From Megachile rotundata (Eukaryota; Arthropoda; Insecta; Hymenoptera; Megachilidae): a stretch of 64,000 bases of DNA. Location of the stretch: positions 14,241,926 through 14,305,925 of the forward strand of contig NC_134984.1 of NCBI RefSeq assembly GCF_050947335.1. The letters are read 5' to 3'. Made by a program: the position numbers and the translations under genes. Below, one piece after another: positions 25,651-37,900 of the stretch. How positions within the stretch are numbered: position 1 is the first letter of the stretch; every line of letters starts with the position of its first letter. Below the pieces are notes generated by a model. That model saw nothing but the letters and a program-made list of their open reading frames with translations. It was not told the DNA's origin and made no database searches.

Positions 25651-26429
25651 CATTTTCCCCAACTTCCAGACTTCCAAATCCCTAAAATTTCACCTCTAAA
25701 ACTCCAACATCCACAAATCCCAAATCAATATTTTAAACCATGCAAAACTTCGCATTAAAATGCATTTAACCACCAGTACATACAACTAAGCGATCTTCTT
25801 TCTTCACAAAGAAGATTATTTTCCGCTAAGCACTGTAATTAATTATATTCAAAGTAATGAATGATTTTACATTACCTTCGCGGACCTTTTAGTGCCTCCT
25901 ATGCTTTCTATGGTCAAAGGCATAGTCATCACTTCATTCTTAATAACTCTCTAGAGAAAGAACTTTAAGAGCGTGAGATGGAACGAAGATGATAATCAAA
26001 GAAGAAATTCTTCGCGTACCTTCAATTTATTATCAAATCCACTAAGTATGTAATATTGAGGACGTCCTTGTGAAGTCTGATTAGGCGACATTCTGCCGGA
26101 GACGTAGTTTCTTTTATCTTCATTAAAAAAAATATCTACTATTTCTAACTCTGGGTTTAATTAAGTTTAACTGAGTTCGAAAATGAAGTTTAATAGTATT
26201 TACTTAATTTAAATTAAGGTTAAATTACAGGTTTGAATTAAAGTTAAACGGTACAGGTTAAATAAAATTAAATTTATTACAGGTTAAATAAAATTAAATT
26301 TATTACAGGCTAAATGAAATTTAATTTTATTTCTATCAAGTTAAATTTATTTAGTTGGAGTAGTTTTAAGATATTTTAGCTTGTATTGTAACATAGACTT
26401 TTTGACAAAAATAAAAGCTTGAAGGACAA
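25651..26429. other. Spacer without recognised genes
   Basis: AT-rich. It contains two or three local copies of AGGTTAAATAAAATTAAATT (26,245-26,310). Nothing else is supportable. Confidence 0.5.
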
Positions 26430-26560
26430 TTTATTTAAAAATTATTGCAAGAGTATGTGAACAAGGTACAATCATTATAGTAATTCTTAACAAATGTTTG
26501 ATAATTTATTTAAAAATTATTGCAAGAATATGTGAACAAAGAACAATCATTATTTCTAAC
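26430..26560. repeat. Direct duplication of about 70 bp
   Basis: Two copies share AATTTATTTAAAAATTATTG followed by CAAGARTATGTGAACAA and ACAATCATTAT. They lie just upstream of the LU exon relic. Confidence 0.7.
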
Positions 26561-26649
26561 AAATTTTATTAATGATATTTCACCATAACCTGCAAAATTT
26601 ATTACCTAACTTTTCTTCATGATTCAAATATTACAGTTGCATGACAAAG

Positions 26650-26770
26650 GGTTGCTCTAACCTCAAAATGAGTGTCACTATTGTCTCAAAGATGTCATTG
26701 AATGTGACCACAAATTCAGAGATCCAATAAGAGTTATTTTTCAAACCTTCATAGCAAAGGTCAAATGACA
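26650..26770 (+). pseudogene. Relic of a Ly6 exon 2 and adjoining intron (LU-D-like)
   Basis: CCTCAAAATGAG at about 26,656, TGTCTCAAAGATGTCATTGA and the following bases closely match the end of LU-D exon 2 (CCTCAAAATGAG at 42,289, TGTCTCAAAGGTGTCATTGA). The similarity continues past the splice site into intron 2 (AGAGATCC, ATAGCA, AAATGACAG in the same order). Translated, it reads PQNECHYCLKDVIEC against LU-D PQNESQHCLKGVIEC. A stop codon (TAA) precedes the segment in frame, and the donor GTAAGT has become GTGACC, so it is a dead fragment. Confidence 0.6.
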
Positions 26771-26884
26771 GTATATTCTAATAAAATACAAACTAATCTG
26801 TTAAAAAAATGTTACTTAAATGTTACTCGTTATGATTTTCTTAAAGATATAGAATATTGTAGTTTGAAAGTCTATAATAGTTAT

Positions 26885-27480
26885 GGTGAACTGTCATGGC
26901 GTCCTCATATAAGGACATGCTAAATAAATGCCTGGTGTATTCGGTCAATTTTATTGCTCGTAAACATTGTTATATTGTAACAGTCATTAATTATGACCAA
27001 AATAACCAGCATAACTAAAATAACTATTATAAGTAAAATATGATAAACTGTCATGGCGTCCTCACATAAGGACATGCTAAATAAATGCCTGGTGTATTAG
27101 GTCAATTTTATTGTTTCTAAACATTGTTATATTTTCACAGTCATTAATTATGACCAAAATAACCAGCATAACTAAAATAACCATTATAAGTAAAATATGA
27201 TAAACTGTCATGGCGTCCTCACATAAGGACATGCTAAATAAATGCCTGGTGTATTAGGTCAATTTTATTGTTTCTAAACATTGTTATATTTTCACAGTCA
27301 TTAATTATGACCAAAATAACCAGCATAACTAAAATAACCATTATAAGTAAAATATGATAAACTGTCATGGCGTCCTCACATAAGGACATGCTAAATAAAT
27401 GCCTGGTGTATTCGGTCAATTTTATTTTTCGTATTGTCATATTGTCACAACCATTAATACCTATTAAGACCAAAATAACC
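26885..27480. repeat. Tandem array, 157-bp unit, about four copies
   Basis: CTGTCATGGCGTCCTCA recurs at 26,891, 27,048, 27,205 and 27,362, exactly 157 bp apart. Units 2 and 3 are almost identical, indicating recent duplication. It follows the LU exon relic directly. There is no coding potential. Confidence 0.9.
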
Positions 27481-28225
27481 CTATTTGTATCTCTCCCAGC
27501 TATACCAAAGAATAATAATTTAATTCTCAGAATTCAGCAAAAAGCAACTTTCCTCCATGAACAAATTCGAAAGGGTTAAGAAGTAAACCTAATTGCGAGC
27601 AGAACGCGTCGAATTCTGTTACTTAGTAATTGCTAAATCCAAAACTGAGCTAGACGGCGACGACGGTGTCCTACATAGGCGCCGTGGCGCCAGACGTCTC
27701 TCGTTTTCATCCTTTTCCTTCGACCGTTTTCTTCACTGTAACACAGCGATTTTCCCTGGAAACGGAGCTCACCCTGGAAAAATGATACAAGAATGATTAG
27801 CGTCGTTACAGAAAGAAAAATACGCTTTAGATTCGCGTTAACTTATTTACAGACGCGTCGTTTTTCGAGGAGAAGAAATTTCGAAACGATGACAACTTCG
27901 AAAAGGGTCAAACTACGTATACATTTGCAGGGTGTTCTAGATTATCACTGTAAAATGATGTCAGCATCAAATGATAATAAATAACGAAATGTTGGGTTGT
28001 GGTTTTTTTGAAGAGTTTAAAAACGTGGAATAATAGTGATTAATGGTTTGCAATTCGGACATTATGCAATTGGAATGTTGAAATGATCAAATGAACATTA
28101 CCCTTAATGGGGGATAGATTGAGATCAGGGACGATGGAGGAAGCTTCTTTGAGGGGTGAAGGGTGAAATACTGGGAAGAGGGTTTTTGAATTATTTTGAA
28201 GGAGAATTTGATACTGGTTTGTCGT
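27481..28225. other. Spacer, no gene recognised
   Basis: Relatively GC-rich around 27.60-27.80 kb with two short plus-strand open frames (27,593-27,796 and 27,793-27,984). Neither has a recognisable domain, signal peptide or convincing splice junction, so no gene is called. Confidence 0.4.
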
Positions 28226-28254
28226 TTATTTATTTATATTTTTGTACTGGTTAA

Positions 28255-28915
28255 TAATATTTAAATAATTAATACTAGTTTTGTAATAGTTTAAATAATT
28301 AGCTTAAATAAGTGGTTTAAATAATTAATTTGAATAAGTAGTTTGAACAAATAGTTTAAATAACTAGTTTAAATAATTAGCTTAAATAAGTGGTTTAAAT
28401 AATTAATTTGAATAAGTAGTTTGAACAAATAGTTTAAATAATTAGTTTAAATAAGTAGTTTAAATAATTAATTTAAATAAGTAGTTTGAACAAATAGTCT
28501 AAATAATTAGTTTAAATAGTTAGCTTAAATAAGAGGTTTAAATAATTAATTTAAATAAGTAATTTGAACAAATAGTCTAAATAATTAGTTCAAATAATTA
28601 GTTTAAATAAGTGGTTTAAATAATTAATTTAAATAAGTAGTTTGAACAAATAGTCTAAATAATTAGTTTAAATAATTAGCTTAAATAAGTGGTTTAAACA
28701 ATTAATTTGAATAAGTAGTTTGAACAAGTAGTTTAAATAATTAGTTTAAATAATTAGCTTAAATAAGTGGTTTAAATAATTAATTTAGATAAGTAGTTTG
28801 AACAAATAGTCTAAATAATTAGTTTAAATAATTAGCTTAAATAAGTGGTTTAAATAATTAATTTAAATAAGTAGTTTGAACAAATAGTTTAAATAATAGT
28901 TTACATAATAGTCTT
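28255..28915. repeat. Tandem array, about 78-bp AT-rich unit, eight copies
   Basis: The landmark GTTTGAACAAATAGT occurs at 28,341, 28,419, 28,483, 28,559, 28,639, 28,718, 28,796 and 28,873. Each unit is itself built from shorter TTTAAATAATTA words, so the array is hierarchical. Confidence 0.85.
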
Positions 28916-29071
28916 CTTTAAGTAAATCAAGGTATAGCAAAATTAATTTTATTTCAGTCACAAATTCCATTTTCTAAAAATATATCATATGAAATAAAAT
29001 GGTATTTGTTTTAAGAACTTTGTGATTTATAAATGTGTTCGACTGTGTTCTATGGGATGGTAACGTAAATA

Positions 29072-29235
29072 TAGTAGAGTCTCGTTATATCGCCACTGAT
29101 GGTGCTATAAGAGTTGAAAACTCCTGCAGTTTGATAAGAAGTTTTCTCCTTTGATACCCTGATGGTGTTCCCGCATCCCCACATGTTATCTGTACGAAAT
29201 TCTGCAATGGTGACAATATAACGAGAGTCTACTAT
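29072..29235. mobile_element. Pogo/Tigger-like MITE, second copy
   Basis: The ends TAGTAGAGTCTCGTTATATC and, inverted, TAGTAGACTCTCGTTATATT match the left end of the element at 3,631. The interior is unrelated to that copy. It is 164 bp long and non-coding. Confidence 0.65.
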
Positions 29236-30079
29236 ATTATGAATCTATTCTTATACTGTATAAAAGGACAAACTAGTATGTTTTTATTTTATATTAAATA
29301 TGGTACAATAAATTTTTATTTGCTTTCATAAATTGAGGGAAAATACTCTTCTTGTACAGAGCTGAAGGAAATTTTAAAATATGAAATGTGGGGTCTGAAA
29401 TTTAAAAAATATTAAATATGGAGATATGAAATTTAAGAAATATAAAATCTAGAAATAATAAGTTTGAAAAATATAAAATATAAAAATAAGAAAATAAGAA
29501 AATAATAAATACGAAATTTACAAAATATAAAAATGCAGAGATAAGAACTTTGAAAAACATAAAACACTCATTTTAAAAAATACAATTTCAAGTCTTTAAC
29601 AAAATTATCTTAACATCATAAACAAAGTTAATTTGCATGATCCAAATGATCACTTATCATTTATGCAAACCCGTTATCAAATTCCGTAGCCGACATCCAG
29701 TTGGAAGATACGATTGTTTATTCTCAGATAACCGTATAAGAAGAACGATTTTAGACACGTAGTTAAGTGACTTATACTATGACAACGTAGCCTGTGCACT
29801 GCTTTTGTCATGGATGTTACTAACTATAATTAGGCTAATAGACAATTAACGTCCTTCAACGTATCCACGCTTTCCTCCCCTCGTCAATCGTTACTACCAC
29901 GATTTATATAGTGGTTCCTAGTTCGGTGTGAAATATCCGGAATTCATGCCAAATATTTTAGATGTATTTTTCGAATGAAATTTTCCCCTTAGAATTCTTC
30001 GCGTCTTCAGATAAATTAGCGGATATACTATTTTGTTTCTTCGGTTGAAAATATACTGGGTGTCTTCGAAGATTGCTGA
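29236..30079. other. Spacer upstream of the 134/144-bp arrays
   Basis: AT-rich with degenerate AAATATAAAAT words at 29.35-29.58 kb. A short, more balanced stretch at 29.65-29.95 kb shows no open frame or RNA structure I recognise. Confidence 0.4.
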
Positions 30080-30590
30080 GAGTTCAAGACTTCAATTTAT
30101 TGCAACTTTTATTTTGTTAACTTTAAGTAATGTTAGGTTAGCTAAGATACTGGTTGCGTGAAGTAAAATGGAGTTGAAATATAAGTCACATGATGTAATA
30201 TCAAGTTTGCTGAGACTTCAAGACTTCAATTTATTGCAACTTTTATTTTGTTAAATTTAAGTGACATTAAGTTAGCTGAAATATTAGTTGCATGAAGTAA
30301 AATGGAGTTTAAATATAAATGACATGAAGTAAAATCAAGTTTATTGAAACTTCAAGACTTCAATTTATTGCAACTTTTATTTTGTTAAATTTAAGTGACA
30401 TTAAGTTAGCTGAAATATTAGTTGCATGAAGTAAAATGGAGTTTAAATATAAATGACATGAAGTAAAATCAAGTTTATTGAAACTTCAAGACTTCAATTT
30501 ATTTCAACCTTTATTTCGTCAAATTTAAGTAACATTAAGTCAGTTGAAATACGTGTTTCATAAAGTAAAATGAAGTAGAAATATAAGTTA
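30080..30590. repeat. Tandem array, 134-bp unit, four copies
   Basis: CAAGACTTCAATTTATTGCA recurs at 30,084, 30,219 and 30,353, with a variant at 30,487 (spacings 134-135 bp). It grades directly into the 144-bp array, with which it shares AAGTAAAATCAAGTTT-type words. Confidence 0.88.
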
Positions 30591-31155
30591 CATGATGTAA
30601 TATCAAGTTTCTTGAAATGTAAGCTACATCAAGTAATATCAAGTTACTTGAAATATAAGCTACATGAACTAGTATCAAGTTACTAGAAATGCAAGTTGGA
30701 CGACGTGATATCAAGTTACTTAAAATATAAGTTACATGAGATAACATTAAGTTACTTGAACTATAAGCTACATGAAGCAGTATCAAGTTACTTGAAATAT
30801 AAGCTACATGAACTAGTATTAAGTTACTTGAAATGCAAGTTGGACGACGTGATATCAAGTTACTTAAAATATAAGTTACATGAGATAACATTAAGTTACT
30901 TGAACTATAAGCTACATGAAATAGTATCAAATTACTTGAAATATAAGCTACATGAACTAGTATTAAGTTACTTGAAATGCAAGTTGGACGACGTGATATC
31001 AAGTTACTTAAAATATAAGTTACATGGGATAAAATTAAGTTACTTGAACTATAAGCTACATGAAGCAGTATCAAGTTACTTGAAATATAAGCTATATGAA
31101 ATAGTATCAAGTTACTTGACATGCAAGTTGGATAATGTTATATCAAGTTACTAAC
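30591..31155. repeat. Higher-order repeat: 144-bp unit made of four 36-bp subunits
   Basis: GCAAGTTGGACGACGTGATA starts at 30,691, 30,835 and 30,979, with a variant at 31,123: exactly 144 bp apart. Each unit consists of four related 36-bp subunits of the type ATCAAGTTACTTGAAATATA followed by AGCTACATGAACTAGT. As 36 and 144 are multiples of three, frames stay open on both strands (plus 30,696-31,154; minus 30,535-31,122). These encoded repeats have no signal peptide or family match and are treated as non-genic. Confidence 0.88.
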
Positions 31156-31559
31156 AACACAGAAATTCTTACAATCCTGAAATCAGAGATCTTAGAATAT
31201 AAAAACTAAGAAACTCACAATAGTGAAATTTGATCAATTTCGAAATCAGAGACATGAGAATATAAAAATTAAAAAATCCCTAAAAATTAAAAAAAAATAA
31301 TTTTGTACAATTTCCAAATGAGAGATGTGGTACTATAGAAACTAAAAAAATTACAACACAAAAATTCTCACAATTCAAAATCAGGTCTTGAGAAAATAAA
31401 AACAAAAAAATTAATTCCACAGAAATTTCTTCAATTTCAAAATCAAAGATCTCATATTATAAAAATAAAAAAATCTCTCAAATTTCTATCTAAACAAAGA
31501 AATTCCACCAAAAAATCCTAAAATATAAAAACTCCAAAATTTGCAAGAAGAAATAATTA

Positions 31560-31933
31560 AAATAGCCAGAGTACATTCCTAAAAGCGGTCACCGGCGAAC
31601 GCATTCAACGTGTTAATGGCGGCGCGGCGACGATCTATGCCAGATGATCTAGCAAGGAGATTTAGGGGGTTAGAGTGCACGGTTGTGCGCGATTACGCGA
31701 ACCGTGGCGTAAGAGAGGCGAAAAACCGAGTGGAGTGGAGAAAATAGGAAAGGAGTGGCGTTGGTGAGTGGCGAACCTCGCAATCTCATACTCGCGATCA
31801 GTCTGTCGACTCGACGACAACCCTTCCTCTCTCAGCCAGTGCTTCACCCTCCGTCACGCACCACAGTTTGCGTTCCACTTCCCGAGGATAAACTTCGCCT
31901 CGAAAGCCATTTATTTCGCCGACAACTTCCGGA
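31560..31933 (+). promoter_or_regulatory. CpG-rich promoter region / 5' UTR of LU-C
   Basis: CpG-rich DNA (for example GGCGGCGCGGCGACG near 31,620) ends the AT-rich repeats and precedes the signal-peptide exon of LU-C by less than 400 bp. Open frames on both strands here reflect composition. The transcription start is not resolved. Confidence 0.4.
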
Positions 31934-34900
31934 ATGCTTCGAAGGATCTCAGTGCTAATTGTTAGCTTCGCGCTCGTCTTCGTGGTTCGTTCAGGTGATT
32001 ATTGCACAATTGTTCGCTAACGAGATTCTTTGTATTGGTGAAATATTGGTGATTACGCGGATGAAAGTTCGAGAACGATGTGTGATTGGTGGCTTGAGAA
32101 ATATTACAGTGCTTACGGTATTTCTCGTTATCGCGTTCTTTGCGATAGATGCCAGGTGAACGGGGTTTGAATTCGATTAACCCTTTATGGGGGCGCGGTG
32201 GTCTCCGACTTGATTTTAAACTGAGCGTCTTTTTAACTGTGATTGTAATTTCCACTGTTTTTTTTATTAAGGAGATCTTTTTGTGAGGCTTCTGCAGAAT
32301 CTGTCTAAGGGTTGAAATTATGAGAATTGAGTATTAATGCGTTTTGTTGGTTTATTTTTGTTTTAGGCTGGTTGTATCAGAAGCTTTTGTTGTATATTTT
32401 GTCTATTGCTTTTTAATGATTGAATACATCATATCGAGTATTCATTTTGAAGGGGTTGAAAGAAAAAAATTTAAATTTGTTGTAGTAAGTAAAAGAAACT
32501 CATCATAATTATTGTTACTATTTTTTATTATAATTCTTTAATGTAATTTTTCTATGTTTATTATGTTTTGTTACTTCGTTATTATGTTATTTTGTTATGT
32601 TACTTTAATTGTAATATTTTATTAAAACACTTTATTACAAGTTTATTGTTTATTATGATTTTTACTGTAATGTTTTATTATAATTTTTTACTGTAACTTT
32701 ATTATGTTTGTTATGATTTTTATTGTAATTTTTTATTATAATCTTTTACTGTAATTCTATTATGTTTGTTATGTTTTTTAGTTTAATGTTTTATTACAAT
32801 TTTATTATTATTTTTATTACAATCTTGTATTATAATTTTTTGTTGTAATTTTATTTTGTTATGATTTTTATTGTAATTTTTTATTATAATCTTTTACTGT
32901 AATTTTATTATGTTTGTTATGTTTTTTAGTTTAATGTTTTATTACAATTTTATTATTATTTTTTGTTATAATTTTATATTATAATTTTTTATTGTAATTC
33001 AATTATGTCTTTTACTATATTTATTTCATTATTTTATTACAATTTCATTATTATTTTTAATAAAATCTTATATTATAATTTTTTGTCATAATTTTATTAC
33101 GTTTATCATAATTTTTGTCACAACTTTCTATTATAATTTTAAACTAACTTTTATTATTTCTACTTTAATATTATCAAAAAAATAATTCTTTCTTACTATC
33201 TACAAAATAGAACTTGTAAATTAAATACAATAAATGCAAAAACTTATGTACCTGACAATATTGATTGTTTTATTATTTTCATTCTATATAACATAAAAAT
33301 TCATTACATTTATATCGTCGCGATTAATTAATATTAAAATAAATCTAAATATCTGCAAACGGAGTATCGAGACAATACTTAAACCGCTTAGTATACAAAA
33401 CTCCTGAAGCATGAATCTTTTTAACAAGATTAAATGTTTCGTTATAAAAGGATCGAAATATTCACGGACACGAGTCGTCAAGATAGTCTTTAAATCCTTG
33501 TTAAAAACGATCACTAATAATGTCACTTATAATTTAATAATTTAATAGTTTATTTTAATAATAATTGAAGTTCATAAATTTTCTTTATTATTAAGTTTAC
33601 AAATTTATTTCAAGTTTACAAGAAAATTTTATATAATTGTTTATATTATTTTTAATTACAACAGGTATTATTTATTAAAGGGTTGCGATGAGTCAGTCGT
33701 GACTCAATCTGTGAAACGTACACAAAGGAATGTCGTCAAAATTAGCGATCCAAATTTACAGTAATTAAATCTAAAAACTACCAAGTATTATAAGAACCAC
33801 CATTCTTTAAATCAATTTTAAAAATCACCCTCATAAAACGCAGGAAAAAAAATCCATATTTTATCACATTTGTCAAAGTTGTCAGCAAACAAGCACAGAA
33901 AAATATTTACTTGCGTACAATATTTACCCTTAAAAAAAAACAGGATTAACTTCTATCAAGTACAAATTGAAACTCGTACGTTGTGTCAATTTATACTTTT
34001 AGCTGTAGAAGCTAAAAATAGGTTCCCGGGCTGGTACGTCAACGAAAATAGAAAAATTGCAGGGACCCCTTGAATTAACACGAGTTCGACGAATTTTATT
34101 ACTTATACACAATTTTCAATGTTGAAATGACCACTTTTATACATATAAGGTAGTTACAAAATTTTATTTTTAAAATAAAGTATCGAGGTATGTAAAAATT
34201 ACATAAAGAATGCAAGATTGTTACTTGCGAGGCAGACACTTTTTTTTCTAATAATAATATTTCAGTGATGACAGTTGTGAAATTTGAAACGTTCACATGA
34301 TGCAGGGTAAACAGAGAGGTCACTGCCTTTGTGATATGTGTAAAACATGTGTTTAATTTAATACTGAACTTGTTACTAGACATTTATTATAATATTTTTA
34401 TAAGGTAATATATTTAATAATTTTTTACTAGTTAATAATAATACATTTACTGGTTAATAAATTTTAATTTTACACTTAATATTACATTTAGCAGAGGAGA
34501 TTTTACTCGTAGATTTTACTCAGATTGATATTTCGCAAAAATTGATATCTCATGAAAATAATCCAAGCAAGGAATTATTTTCTCATAACACATTCGAAGC
34601 AATCAGAAACCAATACTTTTTTATTGTATAATAGTTGTAATAAATTGTCATAAATGTAACAAAATACTTATTGTTACTCAGTGCTGTCAATCTCATTTTT
34701 CTCAGACGATGAAATTATCCGTTAAATAATCGTGAAAGTGAAAGGTTAGCGGAAGGTTTGCTCCGTAAAATGGTTGCACATGGAAGTATCACAAAATGGT
34801 TGCACATATGGACATCCAACTCTCACAACACATAATAATCTTTATACTGTATCTTCATATTTATTTACCATATAAATGCACATTACACTTTACAAATGAA

Positions 34901-37900
34901 TTTTTTGAATCTTCTGAATTATTTTTGAAAGACAAAATTTTTATAAATGTTAATGTCACTCGACTGCATTTTTATATTTATTTACCAGAAAATGAACATT
35001 ATATTTTACAAATGAATTTTTTCAATATTGTAAATTATTTTTGAAAGCTAAAATTTACATAAAAGTTTGTGGAATTCATTTCAATTCATAATTTATTTAC
35101 AATTACCCAATTTCAAGGTTTCGTGCCACTAAACTCCAAAACACAGTTTTAGTATAAACTGTCGTCATACCTCGTTTTAACCGATAAGTTCCACAAGTAC
35201 AGACTGAAGATCACGATCACTTGATTCCGGGCAGAAATCCAATGTGTATAAATCACGACTTATGTACATTTAGATTACATAACATTTAGTCATTATAACT
35301 CTTAGACATGCACATTCTGTAACAGTCTTACCTTTTTAGTGTTCTTATTTGCATATTATAAGTGATAAGCTGGCAAGTATTCTAGCGTGGCAATTATTTT
35401 GTTATATTTATTATAGTTTATTATCTTTATCTTTTTTAGAGTGATTTTAGAACATGAAAATTTATATATAATGTATAAATTGTGTCTCACATAGATTACA
35501 AGACTTGTATATAATTTATAGACTGTGAGTCACTTGGACTTTTTAGAGTGATTTCTTGGAACATGAAAATGATATGAAGAAGTTGTTGTAGTTCTTTTCA
35601 TGACTCATTTGTTTTTGTAGTATATTTATTTTTTATTATTCATTTTGAATTAATAAGGATGGTTTAAAGTTGAAACACACAAAAATTAATTTAAGAACTT
35701 GTAGAAAATACAATTCTCCTTTATTCATTCTTTATTTAATATTTTTTATATATGAGAAAATAGTTGGGGACAATCTGTTTTACGCGACAGAAGAATTGGA
35801 CAAGAAATGGATGTATTCACACAATGGACTGTGAATGTTTACATATGTATGTATGGTACATCAAAGTCTGCAAAGTGTACATAAATTATGCAATTTGTAT
35901 ACTGTGAATCGTATGGACTACATGATTTATACATACTGTATTGTGCATCACATAGATTACATGATGTTTATCTAATTTGACTTGAAACTACATAGGTAAT
36001 CTACATTGATGTAGATATGTGTGTGATACATATGATGATACGTATTACACATACGATTACACATACGATTACACATACGATTACACATACGATTACACAT
36101 GCGATTACACATGTATGTTACGTATAATTTGCACTCCTCGATGTATCATAAATACATAAAAATCATGTAACTGAAGTCGATTATATCGAAACACACAATC
36201 TCCAGAATTTACAAGAGATTGATCCCCATATATGTAGAACTGACATGTGAGTAGTATAAGTGTCGTACAAATAAATATTAATTGAAATCGACTACATCGA
36301 GACATACTACCTCCAGAATTTACAAGAGATTGATCGTGACATAGAAATCACATGTAGTAGTATAAGTGTCGTACAAATAAATAGTGATTGAAATCGATTA
36401 TACCGAGACACTCTGCCTCTAGAATTTACAAGAGATTCATCCCCATATAGAAATCACATGTAGTAGTATAAGTGTAATACAAATAAATAGTGATTGAAAT
36501 CGGTTATATCGAGACATACTATCTCTAAAATTTATTCTAAGAGATTTTCAATGGTCCCAATATAGAAATGATACCGATATAGAAATCACATGTGAGTAGT
36601 ATAAGTATTGTACAAATAAATAGTAATTGAAATCGGTTATATCGAGACATACTATCTCTAAAATTTATTCTAAGAGATTTTCAATGGTCCCAATATAGAA
36701 ATAATCCCAATACAGAAATCACACATAATAGTATAAGTGTCGTACATCAAATTATGAGTCACAAGTTGAGGGGTGAGTAGCATCACGTTTGGCGCCACGA
36801 CGCTGCGACCCAAATAACCACATAGAATATATGGGTGTCGGAATCCTGTGATATCTAACGAAACGCAACTACGATTACAGATATTCCCACTGTACGCAAG
36901 TAAGTACGTACTTTCGGTTCGTTCGGTAGAATTATGTGACAAGAGGGTGGGGTGCGGCGTCGTAGAAGCGTCTACCAGGCGCCAGACGCTGTTCAAATGT
37001 CTACTTTCTTGGGAAACAAAGAATCGTTACATTCAAATAAATTACGCGACGAAGAAAAATGACTTGTGTACAGCGCTGGACAACGTAACTGGAACAAACC
37101 GTAACTCACGAGAGTAATTAAAAAGAGATGTTACGGAAATTGAGAGAATCAATCAGAGATTCTTTGGGTTCTTCAAAAATTATTTACCAGTGATAGTAGT
37201 AATGTGCAAATAAATAGTAATAAGCTTGTTAATATTAATAGTTTAGCTACTTTATATTTTCTGCGTGAAAGAAGATTAGGTTAGGTTACTAAAGGAGACT
37301 GTGTAAAGAGGTTAGGTTAGGTTAATGATAGTTATTTCATTTACAAGATTATTATATTTTGTAACACAGAGGTAGATGTTATAGATTAGTATTATTTTAG
37401 AATACACCTTGGACAAATATTTTTATTAAACATTCTAGTTTATTAAATATGTAGTCATTTTGCGCAAAATTATTTATGTAAAAAGTTTGATGTGTGATTA
37501 TTTTATAATAACTCTCAAATGTATATCTTTGGAAAACAATACTAAATATTATGCATAAAGGTATATTTATATAAACTTGAAGACTGACTACTTGGTCAGA
37601 TGTTTCAAACTTTTAACGAAGAATTTTATTAAATATTTTCTAGTTTCAAAATGTGATTTTGTTTAAAAATAAGTTTACAATTTATAAGAATGTTTTATGA
37701 AATGTTGCAAATGAATAATTTTATTAAACGTTACAACAAACTTTACATTAATTGTTAGCTTAAATTACTATTTTCAAAAGGTCAGACTTTGTTTAGAAAG
37801 CTTTTATAATTCACATTAAAATATATTTTTTGTATTTTACGTTAAAAAAACGTGAGTTGATTTATAATATTTTTTTTTCAAAATTAAAAATGATATTTAT

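Noticed and set aside
26885..27480. Regularly spaced repeats resembling a CRISPR array
   Set aside because: Units of 157 bp repeat in full without unique spacers, and the context is an insect genome.
30535..31154. Long repeat-protein frames on both strands
   Set aside because: The 144-bp repeat has a period divisible by three, which keeps frames open on both strands; there is no signal peptide, splice context or family match.
37278..37322. TTAGG runs (also AACCT at 17,838-17,885) suggesting an interstitial telomere
   Set aside because: Only two or three units each; expected by chance in this composition.
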